A stretch of 64,000 nt of DNA from PALSA-612 sp035652235 (GTDB lineage: Bacteria; Actinomycetota; Thermoleophilia; Gaiellales; Gaiellaceae), in the NCBI GenBank assembly GCA_035652235.1, contig DASREE010000032.1, forward strand, positions 124,001 to 188,000, read 5' to 3'. Each line of letters starts with the position of its first letter. The stretch's first letter is position 1. Below, piece after piece: positions 35,474 to 43,879 of the stretch. The notes below the pieces were generated by a model. The model was not told the DNA's origin. It saw nothing but the letters and a program-made list of their open reading frames with translations, and ran no database searches. Made by a program: the position numbers and the translations under genes.

Positions 35474-36486
35474 GGCGCGTGCTCGGCACGGCCGGCCCGG
35501 CGATCACGCCCGTCGGGCTCGGCACGTGGGCGATGGGCGGCCAGTACGAGTTCGGCTGGGGCCCGGCCGACGACGACGAGTCGGTGGCGGCCACTCTGCG
35601 TGCGGTCGAGGTGGGCGTCAACTGGATCGACACGGCGCCTGCCTATGGGCTCGGGCACGCGGAGGAGATCGTGGGCCGAGCGCTCCGCCGACTCCCCGCG
35701 GACGCAGAGGTGCTCGTCTTCACCAAGTGCGGCCGGCGCTGGCGCGAGGGCGTCTCGGGCGTCGAGTTCGTCTACGACCTGTCGCCGGAGTCGATCCGCT
35801 CCGAGTGCGACGCGAGCCTGCGCCGGCTGGGCGTGGAGCGGCTCGACCTGCTCCAGTTCCACTGGCCGGATCACAGCGGCAGGACGCCGGTGGAGGAGTC
35901 GTGGCAGACGATGGCCGAGCTCCAGGACGCCGGCAAGGTGCGCTGGATCGGCGTCTGCAACTTCACGGTCGAGCTGCTCGAGCGGATCGAGGCGATCCGC
36001 CACGTCGACTCGTTGCAGCCGCCGTACTCGCTCCTCAACCGCAACGCGAGGCAGGAGCTCATCCCCTGGTGCGCCGAGCACGGGACCGGCGTGATCGTCT
36101 ACTCGCCGATGGCCTCCGGCCTGCTCACCGGCTCGTTCTCGCGGGAGGGACTCGACCGGCTCGCTCCGGACGACTGGAGGCGGCGCTCGCCGATGTTCGC
36201 CGAGCCGAAGCTCTCCCAGAACCTCGCCCTGGTCGAGCGCCTGCGACCGATCGCGGCGCGGCACGGCTGCGACCTGGCCGCGCTCGCCGTCGCCTGGACG
36301 CTCGCCACGCCGGGGGTCACGGCCGCGATCGTCGGCGCCCGCCGGCCGGCGCAGGTGGACGGCTGGGCGCCGGCGGCAAGCGTGCGGCTCTCGCCCGACG
36401 ACCTCGCCGACATCGAGCGGGCGATCGAGGAGACGGGGGCCGGGACGAGCGAGCCGCCCGCGCCGCCGCCCGTCGTCGTCTCGTAG
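35470..36486 (+). CDS. Aldo/keto reductase
   Basis: 338-residue TIM-barrel NAD(P)H oxidoreductase. The catalytic tetrad is complete: Asp 54, Tyr 59, Lys 86 and His 131 (DTAPAYG, FTKCG, LQFHWPD). Cofactor-binding VGARRPAQVDGWA is near the C-terminus, and the tail is Pro-rich. The start is GTG 35470, overlapping the SDR stop; a second GTG at 35467 is adjacent. It sits between SDR and galK, so it probably handles a pentose or galactose (sugar dehydrogenase-like) or an aldehyde product of the oxidative route. Confidence 0.87.
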   Translation: MRRVLGTAGPAITPVGLGTWAMGGQYEFGWGPADDDESVAATLRAVEVGVNWIDTAPAYGLGHAEEIVGRALRRLPADAEVLVFTKCGRRWREGVSGVEFVYDLSPESIRSECDASLRRLGVERLDLLQFHWPDHSGRTPVEESWQTMAELQDAGKVRWIGVCNFTVELLERIEAIRHVDSLQPPYSLLNRNARQELIPWCAEHGTGVIVYSPMASGLLTGSFSREGLDRLAPDDWRRRSPMFAEPKLSQNLALVERLRPIAARHGCDLAALAVAWTLATPGVTAAIVGARRPAQVDGWAPAASVRLSPDDLADIERAIEETGAGTSEPPAPPPVVVS

Positions 36487-36500
36487 GAGGGCGCCCCGCG

Positions 36501-37634
36501 GTGGACGATCGGGCGGAGCGGATCGCCCGCGCGCTCGGAGGGGGCGCGCAGGCGCGCCTGTTTCGCGCGCCGGGCCGCGTCAACCTGATGGGTGACCACA
36601 CGGACTACAACGAGGGGTTCGTCCTGCCGATGGCGATCGACCGCGACTGCCTCGTGGCGGTGCGGCCGCGGTCGGACGGTCGCATCGGCTTCCGCTCGCT
36701 CGACCTGCAGCCGGAGGAGGCCGCCGTCGAGGTGGCGGCGGACGGCGGCGACGAGCCGGCGTCGGTCGAGCCGGCGTGGGGGAGGTACGTGGCCGGCGTC
36801 GTGCGCGTGCTCGCCGAGCGGGGACGCCCGCCGGTCGGCGCGGAGGCTGTGCTGTCGTCGAGCGTGCCGCGCGGCTCGGGTCTCGCGTCGAGCGCGGCGC
36901 TCGAGGTCGCCTGCGCCCTCGCGCTCGTCGCCGTCGCCGGCTTCGAGCTGCCCGCGCGCGAGCTGGCCGCAGCCTGCCGGGAGGCGGAGCACGTGGCGAC
37001 CGGTGTCCCGTGCGGGATCATGGACCAGCTCGTGGCGCTCGAGGGACGCGCCGGCGCTGCGCTTCTCCTCGACTGCCGCTCGCTCGAGCTGGAGCCGGTG
37101 CCGCTCCCGCCCGGCGTCGCCGTCCTCGCCGTCCACTCGGGCCTGCCGCGGGCGCTCGCCGGGAGCGCGTACGCCGAGCGGCGTGCGGCGTGCGAGCGGG
37201 CGGCGGCGCGGCTCGGGGTGCGGGCGTTGCGCGACGCCCGGCCTGCCGACGCCGCGGGCGAGGCGTATGCGAGGCACGTCGTGTCCGAGAACGCGCGCGT
37301 GCTGGACACCGCGGCGGCGATCCGCGCGGGCGACCTGGACGCGCTCGGGCCGCTGTTCGCCGCGAGCCACGCCAGCCTACGCGACGACTACCGGGTGTCG
37401 ACGCCCGAGCTCGACGCGCTCGTCGAGGCGCTCGTCGAGGCGGGAGCGCTCGCGGCGCGCCTGACGGGCGCGGGGTTCGGCGGCTGCGTCGTCGCGCTCG
37501 CGCACGACGAGGACGCGGACGGGGTCGCGTCGACGGCGACGCGGCGGTACCGCGAGGCGACGGGGCTCGCGCCCACCGTCTACCCCTGCCGCGCCGTCGA
37601 CGGGGCCGGCCCCGTGCGGCTCGGAACCGCGTAG
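36501..37634 (+). CDS. galK: Galactokinase
   Basis: GHMP kinase phosphorylating D-galactose at C1. 377 residues. The galactokinase signature is GDHTDYNEG (residues 31-39; the usual Glu in GEHTDYN is Asp here). The ATP loop is VPRGSGLASSAALEVA, and the C-terminal motif is LTGAGFGGCVVAL. A Shine-Dalgarno AGGAGG precedes the GTG. galT and galE are not in the window. The substrate could be another hexose or pentose (arabinokinase-like), given the neighbours. Confidence 0.88.
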   Translation: MDDRAERIARALGGGAQARLFRAPGRVNLMGDHTDYNEGFVLPMAIDRDCLVAVRPRSDGRIGFRSLDLQPEEAAVEVAADGGDEPASVEPAWGRYVAGVVRVLAERGRPPVGAEAVLSSSVPRGSGLASSAALEVACALALVAVAGFELPARELAAACREAEHVATGVPCGIMDQLVALEGRAGAALLLDCRSLELEPVPLPPGVAVLAVHSGLPRALAGSAYAERRAACERAAARLGVRALRDARPADAAGEAYARHVVSENARVLDTAAAIRAGDLDALGPLFAASHASLRDDYRVSTPELDALVEALVEAGALAARLTGAGFGGCVVALAHDEDADGVASTATRRYREATGLAPTVYPCRAVDGAGPVRLGTA

Positions 37635-37679
37635 CGCGGACCGGGACGGCGGAGCGCGAGCCGGCGCGGTGCACCCCGC

Positions 37680-38795
37680 TCACAGCGAGCGGTAGGCGAT
37701 CGGAGCGCGGGCGCCGTGCTCGCTCGCGGCGACGAGCGCGTCGCACACCTCGGCTGCGCGGTAGCCGTCCTCGAAGGTCGCGCCGTGGGGGGCGACGCTG
37801 TCCCGGCCGGCGATCGCCGACAGAAGATGGTGGATCTCGTGCACGAACGTGTGCTCCCAGCCGATGATGTGGCCAGGCGGCCACCACCAGGAGATGAACG
37901 GGTGCTCGGCCTCCGAGACGAGCACGGTCTTGAAGCCGCGCGCGCGGTCGCCGTCGGCGCTGAACAGCTCGAGCTCGTTCAGCCGCTCGAGGTCGAACGC
38001 GAGCGACCCCCGCGAGCCGTTGATCTCCCAGCGGAAGGCGTTGCGCCGGCCGAGCGCCAGCCGTGTCGCCTCGAGCGTGCCGACGGCGCCGCCCGTGAAC
38101 TCGACGGTGGCGTGCACGGAGTCGTCGACCCTGCGACCGGGCACGAACGTCCGCACAAGCGCCGAGACGGCGGCGATCTCGCCGACGAGGTAGCGCGCGA
38201 GGTCGACGACGTGCGAGGCCAGGTCGCCGATCGCGCCCGAGCCCGCGGCATGCGGGTCGAAACGCCAGCTGGCGAGCGTCGGATCCTCGCCCCAGTCCTG
38301 CAGGTAGGCGGCGCGGAAGTGGCGGATCTCGCCCAGCTCGCCCGCCTCGATCATCTCCCGCGCGAGCCGGTTGGCCGGCACGAACCGGTAGTTGAAGGCG
38401 CACATGTGCTGGACGCCGGTGGCGGCGACGCGGCGCCAGATGTCGTAGCTCTCGTCGGCCGAGCGGCCGAGCGGCTTCTCGCACAGCACGTGCTTGCCTG
38501 CCTCGGCGGCTGCGATCGTCGGCTCGGCGTGGACGTCGTTGGGAGCGCCGTTCGAGACGAGGCCGATCGCGGGGTCGCTGACGAGGTCGCGCCAGTCGGT
38601 CGTCGCCCGCTCGTACCCGTAGCGCTCCGCCGCCTCGCGCACCGCCCTCTCGCTCCGGCCGGCGATGGCCACGAGCCGGGGGCGCAGCGGTGGCGGCCAG
38701 GTCATCGAGGTCAGGGCGCGGAACGCGTTCGAGTGGGCCTTGCCCATGAACGCGTAGCCGAGCATGCCGATGCCGATCTCCGGGATGTCAGGCAT
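37680..38795 (-). CDS. Gfo/Idh/MocA-family oxidoreductase
   Basis: 371-residue NAD(P) sugar or inositol dehydrogenase. The Rossmann start is GMLGYAFMGKAHSNAF. The EKP motif with the catalytic Lys is CEKPLGRSADES. The Gfo/Idh C-terminal beta-sheet domain follows (GDLASHVVDLARYLVGE). It is convergent with galK and overlaps the upstream sugar isomerase by 8 nt, so the pair forms a two-gene operon. The substrate is unknown; inositol-like or keto-sugar oxidation is typical of such pairs. Confidence 0.85.
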   Translation of the reverse strand: MPDIPEIGIGMLGYAFMGKAHSNAFRALTSMTWPPPLRPRLVAIAGRSERAVREAAERYGYERATTDWRDLVSDPAIGLVSNGAPNDVHAEPTIAAAEAGKHVLCEKPLGRSADESYDIWRRVAATGVQHMCAFNYRFVPANRLAREMIEAGELGEIRHFRAAYLQDWGEDPTLASWRFDPHAAGSGAIGDLASHVVDLARYLVGEIAAVSALVRTFVPGRRVDDSVHATVEFTGGAVGTLEATRLALGRRNAFRWEINGSRGSLAFDLERLNELELFSADGDRARGFKTVLVSEAEHPFISWWWPPGHIIGWEHTFVHEIHHLLSAIAGRDSVAPHGATFEDGYRAAEVCDALVAASEHGARAPIAYRSL

Positions 38796-39798
38796 GCCGG
38801 CCGCTCCGCTGCATGGCGGCGTCGAAGGCGACGGCTGAGGGCATGAAATCCACCTGCCGCACGAACCGGAGCGCGTCCTGCGCGCCCCACTCGCGGTCCA
38901 TGCCCGAGTCCTCCCACTCGATCGACAGCGGCCCCGAGTAGCCGATCCGGTTGAGCGCGCGGACGAGCGCCTCGAAGTCGACGTCGCCGTGCCCCGGCGA
39001 GACGAAGTCCCAACCGCGACCTGCCTCGCCGAAGTCGAGGTGGCCGCCGAGGATCGACCTGCGACCGTCGAGCATCTTCTTCGAGTCCTTCACGTGCACG
39101 TGGTAGATGCGGTCGGCGAACTCCTCGACGAAGGCGGCCGGGTCGAGATGCTGGTGGGCGAAGTGGCTCGGGTCGAGGTTCAGGCCGAAGCCCTGGCGGC
39201 GTCCGATGGCCTCGAGCGTCCGGCGCGTCGTCACGAAGTCGTAGGCGATCTCCGTCGGGTGCACCTCGAGGCCGAAGCGCACGCCCTCGGCCTCGAACAC
39301 GTCGACGATCGGGCCCCAGCGCTCGGCGAAGTCCTCGTAGCCACGGTCGACGTCCGAGAAGTCGTTCGGCGGGAACGAGTAGAGCAGGTGCCAGATGGAC
39401 GAGCCGGTGAAGCCGTTCACCTGGCGAACGCCGACACGGGCGGCGGCCCTGGCCGTGTCCTTCATCCGCTCGGCGGCCCGCCGGCGCACCCCCTCCGGGT
39501 CGCCGTCCCCCCACACCTCGGGCGGGAGGATCGCCCGGTGGCGCGCGTCGATCGGGTCGCACACCGCCTGGCCGACGAGGTGGGCGCCGATCGCGAAGCA
39601 GTTGAGGTGATTTCGCTCCAGCACCTCCTGGACGCGGCGCACGTAGCCCTCCTCTGCGAGCGCCCGGTCGACCTCGAAGTGGTCGCCCCAGCAGGCGAGC
39701 TCGAGCCCGTCGAAGCCCCACTCGCCGGCCTTGCGCGCCAGCTCCTCGAGCGGCAGGTCGGCCCACTGGCCCGTGAACAGCGTCACCGGTCGCGCCAT
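38788..39798 (-). CDS. Sugar phosphate isomerase/epimerase-like TIM-barrel protein
   Basis: AP-endonuclease-2/xylose-isomerase-like fold, 336 residues. Metal ligands: Glu in GLEVHPTEIAYD, Asp/His in GLNLDPSHF, His in YHVHVKDSK and Glu in LSIEWEDSG. Such proteins often pair with Gfo/Idh dehydrogenases in inositol or keto-sugar pathways, and the partner overlaps its 3' end. The ATG lies 8 nt from TAGTAT (complement of 39807-39812), so the mRNA is almost leaderless. Confidence 0.82.
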   Translation of the reverse strand: MARPVTLFTGQWADLPLEELARKAGEWGFDGLELACWGDHFEVDRALAEEGYVRRVQEVLERNHLNCFAIGAHLVGQAVCDPIDARHRAILPPEVWGDGDPEGVRRRAAERMKDTARAAARVGVRQVNGFTGSSIWHLLYSFPPNDFSDVDRGYEDFAERWGPIVDVFEAEGVRFGLEVHPTEIAYDFVTTRRTLEAIGRRQGFGLNLDPSHFAHQHLDPAAFVEEFADRIYHVHVKDSKKMLDGRRSILGGHLDFGEAGRGWDFVSPGHGDVDFEALVRALNRIGYSGPLSIEWEDSGMDREWGAQDALRFVRQVDFMPSAVAFDAAMQRSGRHA

Positions 39799-39907
39799 CG
39801 GCCGTGATACTACGGTCTCGCGGACCACCGTCTCGCAGGGCGGCGACGGCGTGCCGGCGCATCCCGCGCGGAGCTCGCACGTCGAAGCTGGCAAGTACCG
39901 GACTGTT

Positions 39908-39917
39908 CCTTGCAAGG
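39908..39917. promoter_or_regulatory. Palindrome in the leader of the isomerase/xylB operon
   Basis: CCTTGCAAGG, a perfect 10-bp palindrome, lies 62 nt before the 16-codon leader ORF and could be a regulator site. The surrounding gap (39799-39979) has locally lower GC than the coding regions. Confidence 0.35.
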
Positions 39918-39979
39918 ATGATGGGAGGAACGAACGAGAAGGGCGAGCGGGGACACTCGAGCAGAAGGAGGAACGAGCC

Positions 39980-40030
39980 ATGCACACCGCACTCGCTCGA
40001 GCCGGCGACGCCGAGCGGAGGCCGGCGTGA
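39980..40030 (+). CDS. Predicted 16-residue leader peptide
   Basis: ATG 39980 is preceded by AAGGAGG at good spacing, one of the strongest ribosome-binding sites in the window. The peptide is MHTALARAGDAERRPA, and its TGA overlaps the isomerase GTG by 3 nt. This arrangement would couple translation of the isomerase to a strong upstream initiation site. No run of rare or regulatory codons is evident, so coupling rather than attenuation is the simplest role. Confidence 0.5.
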   Translation: MHTALARAGDAERRPA

Positions 40031-41025
40031 AGACCTCTCTCGGCATCTGGGCGTTCGGCTCGATGGTCACGCGCTTCGTCCCCGGCGGCTACAAGCCGGA
40101 GCGGGCCCGTGAGACGACCGCCGAGCGCGTGCACCGCGCCGTGGAAGGCCTCGGAGACCTCATCGACGGCTACGAGTTCCACTATCCGCAGGAGCTGTCG
40201 GAGGAGAACCTCGACGAGGTGCGCGCCGCCCTCGGCGGCCACGACATCTACTGCCTCGCGGGCGGTCTGCACCTCGACCCGCGCTTCGGCCGCGGCGGCC
40301 TCGTCAACCCCGATCCCGCCGTCCGCGGCGAGGCGCTCCGGATCGCCACCGCGGCAGCGGACTTCGCCGGCACGCTCGGCGTTCCGCTCATCGTCTGGCC
40401 GGGGATCGAGGGCTACAACTACCCGTTCCAGACCCCCTACCGGGAGAGCTGGGAGTGGTTCGTGGACGGCCTGGCCGAGGTCGCGGCCCGGCTCGGGGAG
40501 GCGGGCCAGGTGCTCTTCCTCGAGCACAAGAACTCCGAGCCCGCGATGAAGATCCACATGCGCAACGTCGGTATGACGCTGCACGTCATCCACCTGCTGC
40601 GGGCTCGGGGTATCGACAACGTCAAGGTGAACATGGACTGGCAGCACCTGATCATGAACGGCGAGAGCCTGGCCGAGTACGCTGCCCTGCTCGCCGCCCA
40701 CGAGCTGCTCGGGCACCAGCATGCGAACTCCGGCTGGGGCACGTTCGACGACGACAACATGGTCGGAGCGACGGCGTTCATGGAGACGCTCGAGCTCGCC
40801 CTCGAGCTCCGGCGGGCCGGGTACGGCGAGCGAGGCGAGCGGCTCGGCTTCGATCTGTACCCGTACACCGAGGACGCCGTCGACGCGGTCAGGCGCAGCG
40901 TGCTCCAATGGCGCTACATCGACGGGGTCGCCGCGCGCATCGACGTGGCGGCGCTGCGCGAGGCGCAGATGCGCAAGGACGCGGTCGCCGCGTACGAGGT
41001 CGTCTACGCTGCGCTCGGCGCTTGA
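40027..41025 (+). CDS. Xylose isomerase-like TIM-barrel sugar isomerase
   Basis: 332 residues of the xylose-isomerase-like barrel. Candidate metal and substrate residues are in IVWPGIEGYNYPFQ, LFLEHKNSEPAMK, VNMDWQHLIMNGE and LGHQHANSGWGTFDDDN. It lacks the canonical XylA motifs and is shorter than XylA (about 385-440), so it belongs to a divergent branch. Position before xylulokinase suggests that it makes D-xylulose. The GTG start overlaps the leader ORF stop. Confidence 0.8.
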   Translation: MKTSLGIWAFGSMVTRFVPGGYKPERARETTAERVHRAVEGLGDLIDGYEFHYPQELSEENLDEVRAALGGHDIYCLAGGLHLDPRFGRGGLVNPDPAVRGEALRIATAAADFAGTLGVPLIVWPGIEGYNYPFQTPYRESWEWFVDGLAEVAARLGEAGQVLFLEHKNSEPAMKIHMRNVGMTLHVIHLLRARGIDNVKVNMDWQHLIMNGESLAEYAALLAAHELLGHQHANSGWGTFDDDNMVGATAFMETLELALELRRAGYGERGERLGFDLYPYTEDAVDAVRRSVLQWRYIDGVAARIDVAALREAQMRKDAVAAYEVVYAALGA

Positions 41026-41148
41026 CCGGGAAGAGGCGCCGGGCAATCCGTCCTGCAGGTGGGAGCCGGCCCGGTCGGTCGCGGCCGTGCTCGCACTCGC
41101 CCGCTCGACCGAGGAGCGCCGGCCGCTGACCGTCGAGGAGCCTGCAGC

Positions 41149-42561
41149 GTGACCGTCCTCGTCGGCCTCGACGTCGCGACGACAGGCGTCAAGGCGGTTG
41201 CGATCTCGCCGGCGGGCGAGGTGCTCGCGAGCGAGTCCGAGCCGTACCCGCTGTCGACGCCGAAACCCGGCTGGGCAGAGCAGGATCCGGCCGACTGGTG
41301 GCGGGCAGCCGAGGCAGCACTCGCCCGGCTCCCGCACGGCGACGCGCCGGTCGGGCTCTCCGGCCAGATGCACGGCCTCGTCTGCCTGGATGGGAATGAC
41401 CGCGTCCTGCGACCGGCGATCCTGTGGAACGACCAGCGGACTGCGGCCGAGTGCGCGGAGATCGAGCGGCGGGTCGGGCTGGAGCGCCTGATCGAGCTGA
41501 CCGGGAACCGCGCTCTCACCGGGTTCACGGCGCCCAAGCTCCTCTGGCTCCGCCGCTACGAGCCCGAGACGTACGCGCGCATCCGGCGCATCCTGCTGCC
41601 GAAGGACTACGTCCGGCTGCGGCTGACGGGAGCGCACGCGATCGACGTGGCCGACGCCTCCGGCACGCTCCTGTTCGACGTCCGCAGCCGCCGCTGGTCG
41701 CAGGAGGTGGCGGCGGCTCTCGACATCCCGCTCGAGTGGCTGCCGCCCGCCGCCGAGTCGACGGCGGTGGCCGGCGCCGGCGACCAGCAGGCGGCGGCCC
41801 TCGGCGTCGGGGTCGTCGAGCCCGGTCTCGTCTCGGTCGTGCTCGGGACCTCCGGCGTCGTGCTCGCCTCGCTTCCGGCCTACCGCGCCGAGCCGCAGGC
41901 ACGCGTGCACGTCTTCTGCCACGCCGTTCCCGGCCTGTGGGAGGCGATGGGGGTCATGCTCAACGCCGCCGGCTCCCTGCGCTGGTTCCGCGACGTGTTC
42001 GCGCCCGGCGTTCCCTACGACGCCCTCGTGGCGGAAGCGGCGGGGTGGCCACCGGGAAGCGAGGGGCTGACGTTCCTGCCCTACCTGGCCGGCGAGCGCA
42101 CACCGCATGCGGATCCCTCCGCCCGGGCCGTGTTCGAGGGCCTGACCCTCAGGCACGACCGGGGGAGCCTCGTCCGGGCCGTGCTCGAGGGTGTCGCCTA
42201 CGGCCTGCGCGACTCGCTCGAGCTGCTGCGCGGGCTCGGCGTCCGGGCCGAGGTCGGGCGCGTGTCCGGGGGCGGAGCGCGCAGCCGCCTCTGGCTCGAG
42301 ATCGCCGCCTCCGTGCTCGGGCTGCCGCTCGAGCTGACGGAGGTGGAGGAGGGATCGGCGTACGGCGCGGCGCTCCTCGCCGGCGTCGCGAGCGGCGTGT
42401 TCGCGTCCGCTCAGGAGGCCGTGGCCGCGTGCGTGCGCGTGCGTGAGCGCATCGAGCCGAACCCCGCCTGGTCGGAGGTCTACGAGGAGGGGTACGCTCG
42501 CTTCCGCGCGCTCTACCCGGCGGTGCGATCCGTGGCTGTGCGATCCGTACGAGGAGGGTGA
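41149..42561 (+). CDS. xylB: Xylulokinase
   Basis: FGGY kinase phosphorylating D-xylulose. 470 residues. Features: GLDVATTGVKAVAI, GLSGQMHGLV (the XylB motif), LWNDQRTAAE, TGFTAPKLLWL, DVADASGTLLFDV, LPYLAGERTPHADP and VSGGGARSRLW. The GTG at 41149 is 123 nt after the isomerase, with no gene in between. Its stop is 1 nt before the next ATG. D-xylulose-5-phosphate is the shared product of this branch and araBAD. Confidence 0.92.
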   Translation: MTVLVGLDVATTGVKAVAISPAGEVLASESEPYPLSTPKPGWAEQDPADWWRAAEAALARLPHGDAPVGLSGQMHGLVCLDGNDRVLRPAILWNDQRTAAECAEIERRVGLERLIELTGNRALTGFTAPKLLWLRRYEPETYARIRRILLPKDYVRLRLTGAHAIDVADASGTLLFDVRSRRWSQEVAAALDIPLEWLPPAAESTAVAGAGDQQAAALGVGVVEPGLVSVVLGTSGVVLASLPAYRAEPQARVHVFCHAVPGLWEAMGVMLNAAGSLRWFRDVFAPGVPYDALVAEAAGWPPGSEGLTFLPYLAGERTPHADPSARAVFEGLTLRHDRGSLVRAVLEGVAYGLRDSLELLRGLGVRAEVGRVSGGGARSRLWLEIAASVLGLPLELTEVEEGSAYGAALLAGVASGVFASAQEAVAACVRVRERIEPNPAWSEVYEEGYARFRALYPAVRSVAVRSVRGG

Positions 42562-42562
42562 G

Positions 42563-43537
42563 ATGGATCCGGTGACGTGGGGAATCGTCTCGACGGCCGA
42601 CATCAACCGGCTGGTGATCCCGCCGGCCCGCGCCTCGAGCAAGGTCGAGCTCGTCGCCGTCGCCAGCCGCGATCGCGCGCGCGCCGAGGCGTACGCGTCG
42701 ACGTGGGGAATCCCGACCGCGTACGGCTCCTACGACGAGCTCCTCGCCGACCCGGACGTCGAGGCCGTGTACATCTCGCTGCCGAACTCGATGCACTGCG
42801 AATGGTCGATCCGGGCGCTGCGGGCCGGCAAGCACGTGCTTTGCGAGAAGCCGATGAGCCGGCACCCAGCCGAGGTCGAGGAGGCGTTCGACGAGGCCGA
42901 CCGCGCCGGCCGCTTCCTGGCGGAGGCGTTCATGTGGCGCCACAACCCGCAGACGGCACGACTGCGCCAGCTCGTGGACGAGGGCGCGATCGGCGAGCTC
43001 CGCCTCGTCCGCGCCTGCTTCAGCTACCCGCTCTTCGACCCCGGCAACATCCGGCTGCGCACGGACGTCGACGGCGGCGCGCTCATGGACGTCGGCTGCT
43101 ACTGCATCAGCGGCGCGCGACTCCTCGCCGGCGAGCCGGAGAGCGTGTACGGACGGCAGTTCGTCGGGCCGACCGGCACGGACTGGGTGTTCACCGCCTC
43201 GCTGCGCTTCCCAGGCGACGTGCTCGCGCTGTTCGACTGCGGCACGACGCTCCCCAATCGCGACGAGCTGGAGGCGATCGGCAGCGAGGGGTCGCTCTTT
43301 TTGGACGACCCCTGGCACTGCCGGTCGCCCGTGATCGAGCTGCGACGAGACGGGGAGAGCGAGCGGATCGAGGTCGAGCCGGCGGACTCGTACCGGCTGG
43401 AGCTGGAGAACCTGAGCGAGGCGATCCGCGGCGAGGCGGAGCCGCTCCTCGGACGTGCCGACGCGGTCGCGCAGGCGCGCGTGATCGAGGCGCTCTTCCG
43501 CTCGGCCGCCGAGGACGCGCCCGTCTCGCTCAGCTGA
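42563..43537 (+). CDS. Gfo/Idh/MocA-family oxidoreductase (D-xylose 1-dehydrogenase-like)
   Basis: 324 residues. The Rossmann start is WGIVSTADINRLVIP, the motif CEKPMSRHPAEVEEAF has the catalytic Lys, and AEAFMWRHNPQ plus GGALMDVGCYCISGARLLAG are typical of the trans-dihydrodiol and NADP-xylose dehydrogenase branch. It directly follows xylB, so it may oxidise D-xylose or a related aldose, feeding the dehydratase at 32795. Its 3' end overlaps the convergent metallo-beta-lactamase remnant by 8 nt. Confidence 0.85.
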   Translation: MDPVTWGIVSTADINRLVIPPARASSKVELVAVASRDRARAEAYASTWGIPTAYGSYDELLADPDVEAVYISLPNSMHCEWSIRALRAGKHVLCEKPMSRHPAEVEEAFDEADRAGRFLAEAFMWRHNPQTARLRQLVDEGAIGELRLVRACFSYPLFDPGNIRLRTDVDGGALMDVGCYCISGARLLAGEPESVYGRQFVGPTGTDWVFTASLRFPGDVLALFDCGTTLPNRDELEAIGSEGSLFLDDPWHCRSPVIELRRDGESERIEVEPADSYRLELENLSEAIRGEAEPLLGRADAVAQARVIEALFRSAAEDAPVSLS

Positions 43538-43805
43538 GGAGCAGCGCCAGCGCCTCGCGGGCGCCCGCCAGCACCGGCTCGCCGTGCGAGACGAGCACGC
43601 GCTCGACGGGGAGGTCGAGGAGGGGGCGGAGGTTCCGCCGCCGGGCGACGTGGCCGCCGGCCCGCGGCGACCGCGACTGCGACGAGCGGGTCGAGGACGC
43701 AGATCGCGTCCGGCGCCTCGACGTACACGCAGCCGACGTCCTGGCGCAACTCCTCGTGGTGGACCGTCCAGCGCCACGGCCCGGCGCGATCTCGCTCACC
43801 TGCAC
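43530..43805 (-). pseudogene. Decayed metallo-beta-lactamase-fold hydrolase gene
   Basis: A GTG at 43805 with GGAGG upstream opens VQVSEIAPG. A frameshift leads into PWRWTVHHEELRQDVGCVY and EAPDAICVLDPLV, the N-terminal strands of an MBL-fold family. The frame then shifts again to LRPLLDLPVERVLVSHGEPVL, the characteristic C-terminal end. The centre, including the HxHxDH zinc motif, is deleted: about 90 residues remain of an expected 200 or more. Both ends are recognisable, so the decay is recent. Confidence 0.65.
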
Positions 43806-43879
43806 GGCGCCTCCAATCCGCCTCGTCCGGTCGAGCGTACGTTGCCGGTGAACGACCCGCAAACGACCAAGGAGAGCCC

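Noticed and set aside
39799..39979. Riboswitch in the leader of the isomerase/xylB operon
   Set aside because: Only one short palindrome and a leader ORF are visible; no known aptamer core could be recognised.
41026..41148. Extra gene or N-terminal extension of xylB in the 123-nt gap
   Set aside because: The frame is open upstream but encodes Arg/Gly-rich sequence not seen in xylulokinases; GTG 41149 gives the normal N-terminus.
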